DNA from: an uncultured Lachnospiraceae bacterium
GTDB taxonomy: Bacteria > Bacillota > Clostridia > Lachnospirales > Lachnospiraceae
Length of the DNA stretch: 6,001 bases
Reading direction: 5' to 3'
NCBI GenBank assembly: GCA_900557385.1
Contig: USSP01000115.1
Location: 1 to 6,001, forward strand
Positions 3,962-6,001 of the stretch are shown here, one piece after another (position 1 is the first letter of the stretch; every line of letters starts with the position of its first letter). A program made the position numbers and the translations under genes. The notes beneath the pieces are model-generated. The model did no database searches. It worked only from the letters and a program-made list of their open reading frames with translations, and was not told the origin of the DNA.

Positions 3962-6001
3962 ATGAATTTAGAAACCTCAATTCTTAATTTAAAAGGAATC
4001 GGTGAAAAGAGTGCCAAGCTTTTTAATAAGCTTGGCATCTTTGTCTTGGGCGATTTACTGGAATATTATCCGCGGGGATACGAGAAGTTTGACGCCCCTG
4101 CCACGATTGGAGAGTGTCATCTGGGAGAGGTAGTAGCTTTTCGGGGAACGATCACGGCAGGACCTACTTTAAAGCATGTGCGGCACCTCTCTATTTTAAA
4201 TTATACGGTAGCAGACCAAACCGGACAGATCTTTCTCACCTTTTTTAATATGCCTTATCTGAAAAACACCTTAAAAAGAGGTTCTACCTATATTTTCAGG
4301 GGAATGCTGCAGAATAAAGCAGGAAAACTGGTGATTGAACAGGCAAAGCTTTACCGAGAAGAAGAATTTGCGAAGCTATCAGAAACGGTTTTACCACATT
4401 ATCCTTTAACGAAGGGAATTACCAATCAGGCAATTACCAAAGCCGTGCGACAGACTCTCGTGGAAGTAAGTCTTACAGATCCCCTGCCGGAAAAAATCCG
4501 TGCCAGATACCAGCTGATGACTTACGATCAGGCCATAAAAAATATTCATTTTCCGGAGAATATGGAGATTCTGACGCAGGCGAGGAGACGACTCGCCTTT
4601 GATGAACTGTTTTTCTTCCTTTTGCTGATCCGCAAAAATAAAGAGCATAACGAACGATTGAAGACCAGCCGACAGCTGATTGAAACAGCCGATACCAGTC
4701 GATTGCTGGAAGCACTGCCGTATCAGCTGACCGGGGCACAGTCACGGGTATGGGAGGAAATAAAAGCAGATCTGACCGGAGAGCATGTGATGAATCGTCT
4801 GGTGCAGGGAGATGTGGGATCGGGAAAAACCATTCTTGCTTTTCTGGCGTTGCTTCTGGTAGCTTCTAACGGGTGTCAGGGAGCTTTGATGGCACCCACA
4901 GAAGTGCTTGCAAGACAGCATTTTGAAAATATGACAGAGTTAAGCAGAAAATACCAATTACCCTTTCGTCCTGTACTGCTTACCGGGAGCGTGCCGGCGA
5001 AGCAGAAACGGGAGGCGTATGCACAGATTGAAAAAGGAGAGGTCAATGTGGTGATCGGAACACATGCACTGATCCAGGAAAAAGTAGTTTATCACAATCT
5101 TGCTTTGGTAGTCACAGATGAACAACATCGTTTTGGCGTGCGGCAAAGAGAAACCTTTTCCAGTAAGGGAGAAAATCCGCATATTCTCGTTATGAGCGCA
5201 ACACCGATTCCCAGGACACTGGCAATCATTCTTTATGGAGACCTGGATATTTCTGTAGTGGATGAACTGCCGGCAAACCGCCTTCCGATTAAGAATTGTG
5301 TAGTGGGGACACAGTACCGCCCCAAGGCATATCAATTCATCGCCAGGGAAGTGGAAGCAGGACATCAGGTGTATTGCATTTGTCCTATGGTAGAGCCGGG
5401 AGAAGAGGAAAATCTGGAAAACGTTGTGGAGTATTCCGAAACCTTACGTGATAATCTTCCCGCATCTGTTCGGGTTGCTTATCTTCATGGAAAGATGAAG
5501 CCTGCCATCAAGAATCAGATTATGGAGGAATTTGGAGAAAGACAAATCGATGTGTTGGTATCTACCACTGTAATCGAGGTGGGAATCAATGTGCCCAATG
5601 CTACTGTGATGCTGGTGGAAAATGCAGAACGCTTTGGTCTGGCACAGCTGCACCAGTTGCGGGGAAGAGTGGGACGCGGGGATGCCCAGTCCTATTGTAT
5701 TTTTATCAGCAGCAGCCAGAAAAAGGAAACAATGCAGCGGTTGGAAATCCTGAATCAGTCGAATGACGGATTTAAAATTGCCAGCGAGGATCTAAAGCTC
5801 CGGGGACCGGGAGATTTGTTCGGAATCCGTCAGAGCGGAGCTATGAATTTTAAAATAGCAGATATTTATCAGGATGCACTGGGCCTGTCCCAGGCAAATG
5901 CGTGTGTGGATGAACTTTTGACAGAAGATCCGGAGCTATTAGCCGAGGAACATCAGAATTGTAAAAAATATCTGGAACTGGCACTTACAAGAGCAGTTGG
6001 G
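3962..6001 (+). CDS. recG: ATP-dependent DNA helicase RecG, 3' end cut by the window edge
   Basis: 680 codons with no stop before the window ends; RecG is usually about 670-690 residues, so only a short tail is missing. RecG remodels stalled replication forks and branch-migrates Holliday junctions. In order: N-terminal LNLKGIGEKSAKLFNKLGI (9-27), a helix-hairpin-like start; YYPRGYEKF, the family landmark; the OB-fold wedge domain (about 60-130) that splits the fork; Q-motif-like LPYQLTGAQ; Walker A GDVGSGKT (283-290); motif Ia APTEVLARQH; IGTHALIQ; Walker B DEQH (386-389) followed by RFGVRQRE, the typical RecG signature; SATPIPRTLA (from 412); motif V with VIEVGINVPNA; motif VI QLRGRVGRG around 565-573; and the TRG translocation motif with LRGPGDLFGIRQSG (613-626). 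All catalytic motifs are intact. It starts 32 nt after fakA, and the ATG at 3962 fits the family N-terminus, but no clear Shine-Dalgarno precedes it (only AAAGTG at 3955-3960). Serine dehydratase genes that separate yloV and recG in B. subtilis are absent. Confidence 0.96.
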   Translation, partial: MNLETSILNLKGIGEKSAKLFNKLGIFVLGDLLEYYPRGYEKFDAPATIGECHLGEVVAFRGTITAGPTLKHVRHLSILNYTVADQTGQIFLTFFNMPYLKNTLKRGSTYIFRGMLQNKAGKLVIEQAKLYREEEFAKLSETVLPHYPLTKGITNQAITKAVRQTLVEVSLTDPLPEKIRARYQLMTYDQAIKNIHFPENMEILTQARRRLAFDELFFFLLLIRKNKEHNERLKTSRQLIETADTSRLLEALPYQLTGAQSRVWEEIKADLTGEHVMNRLVQGDVGSGKTILAFLALLLVASNGCQGALMAPTEVLARQHFENMTELSRKYQLPFRPVLLTGSVPAKQKREAYAQIEKGEVNVVIGTHALIQEKVVYHNLALVVTDEQHRFGVRQRETFSSKGENPHILVMSATPIPRTLAIILYGDLDISVVDELPANRLPIKNCVVGTQYRPKAYQFIAREVEAGHQVYCICPMVEPGEEENLENVVEYSETLRDNLPASVRVAYLHGKMKPAIKNQIMEEFGERQIDVLVSTTVIEVGINVPNATVMLVENAERFGLAQLHQLRGRVGRGDAQSYCIFISSSQKKETMQRLEILNQSNDGFKIASEDLKLRGPGDLFGIRQSGAMNFKIADIYQDALGLSQANACVDELLTEDPELLAEEHQNCKKYLELALTRAVG

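Noticed and set aside
4406..5653. Several minus-strand frames inside recG
   Set aside because: All lie opposite an intact helicase gene with every motif present; compositions are unlike real proteins and no ribosome binding sites are seen.

Overview
The window looks like the chromosome of a spore-forming Firmicute, most likely class Clostridia and plausibly Lachnospiraceae. The basis is a GerW/YtfJ-type sporulation gene next to a DUF2953 (YtfI-like) gene, a four-cysteine ribosomal protein L28, an Asp23/YloU - FakA/YloV - RecG run, strong AGGAGG-type ribosome binding sites, moderate GC content and dense gene packing. This assignment is inferred from gene content; no rRNA or other formal marker is present. 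I see no mobile element, CRISPR array, tRNA or rRNA.

Left block (1-1316, plus strand): the 3' end of a DUF2953 gene is joined by a one-base stop/start overlap to gerW (ytfJ). A 46-residue membrane miniprotein follows, then a protein with a long charged coiled coil and a C-terminal J-domain. The first two genes are a known sporulation/germination-associated pair. The last two are less familiar and may use the same transcript, with a possible extra promoter inside the small ORF. A strong bidirectional hairpin terminator (about 1339-1377) ends this block and also the convergent rpmB gene.

Middle (1384-1825): rpmB (L28) is on the minus strand. It is divergent from asp23, and a shared control region of about 256 bp separates them. 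That region holds a candidate sigma-A promoter for each direction, an AT-rich inverted repeat between them, and a small hairpin in each leader.

Right block (1826-6001, plus strand): asp23 and fakA are coupled, with the fakA ribosome binding site overlapping the asp23 stop codon and a GTG start for fakA. After 32 nt comes recG, which is open to the window edge and probably lacks only a few C-terminal residues. The rpmB-asp23-fakA-recG neighbourhood is a widespread Firmicute arrangement joining translation, envelope stress, fatty-acid phosphorylation and replication-fork repair. In Bacillus subtilis, serine dehydratase genes lie between yloV and recG; here they do not.

Overall this is mostly a conserved housekeeping region. 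I found no convincing new multi-gene system. The least explained items are the membrane miniprotein, the coiled-coil J-protein beside it, and the leader structures between rpmB and asp23.
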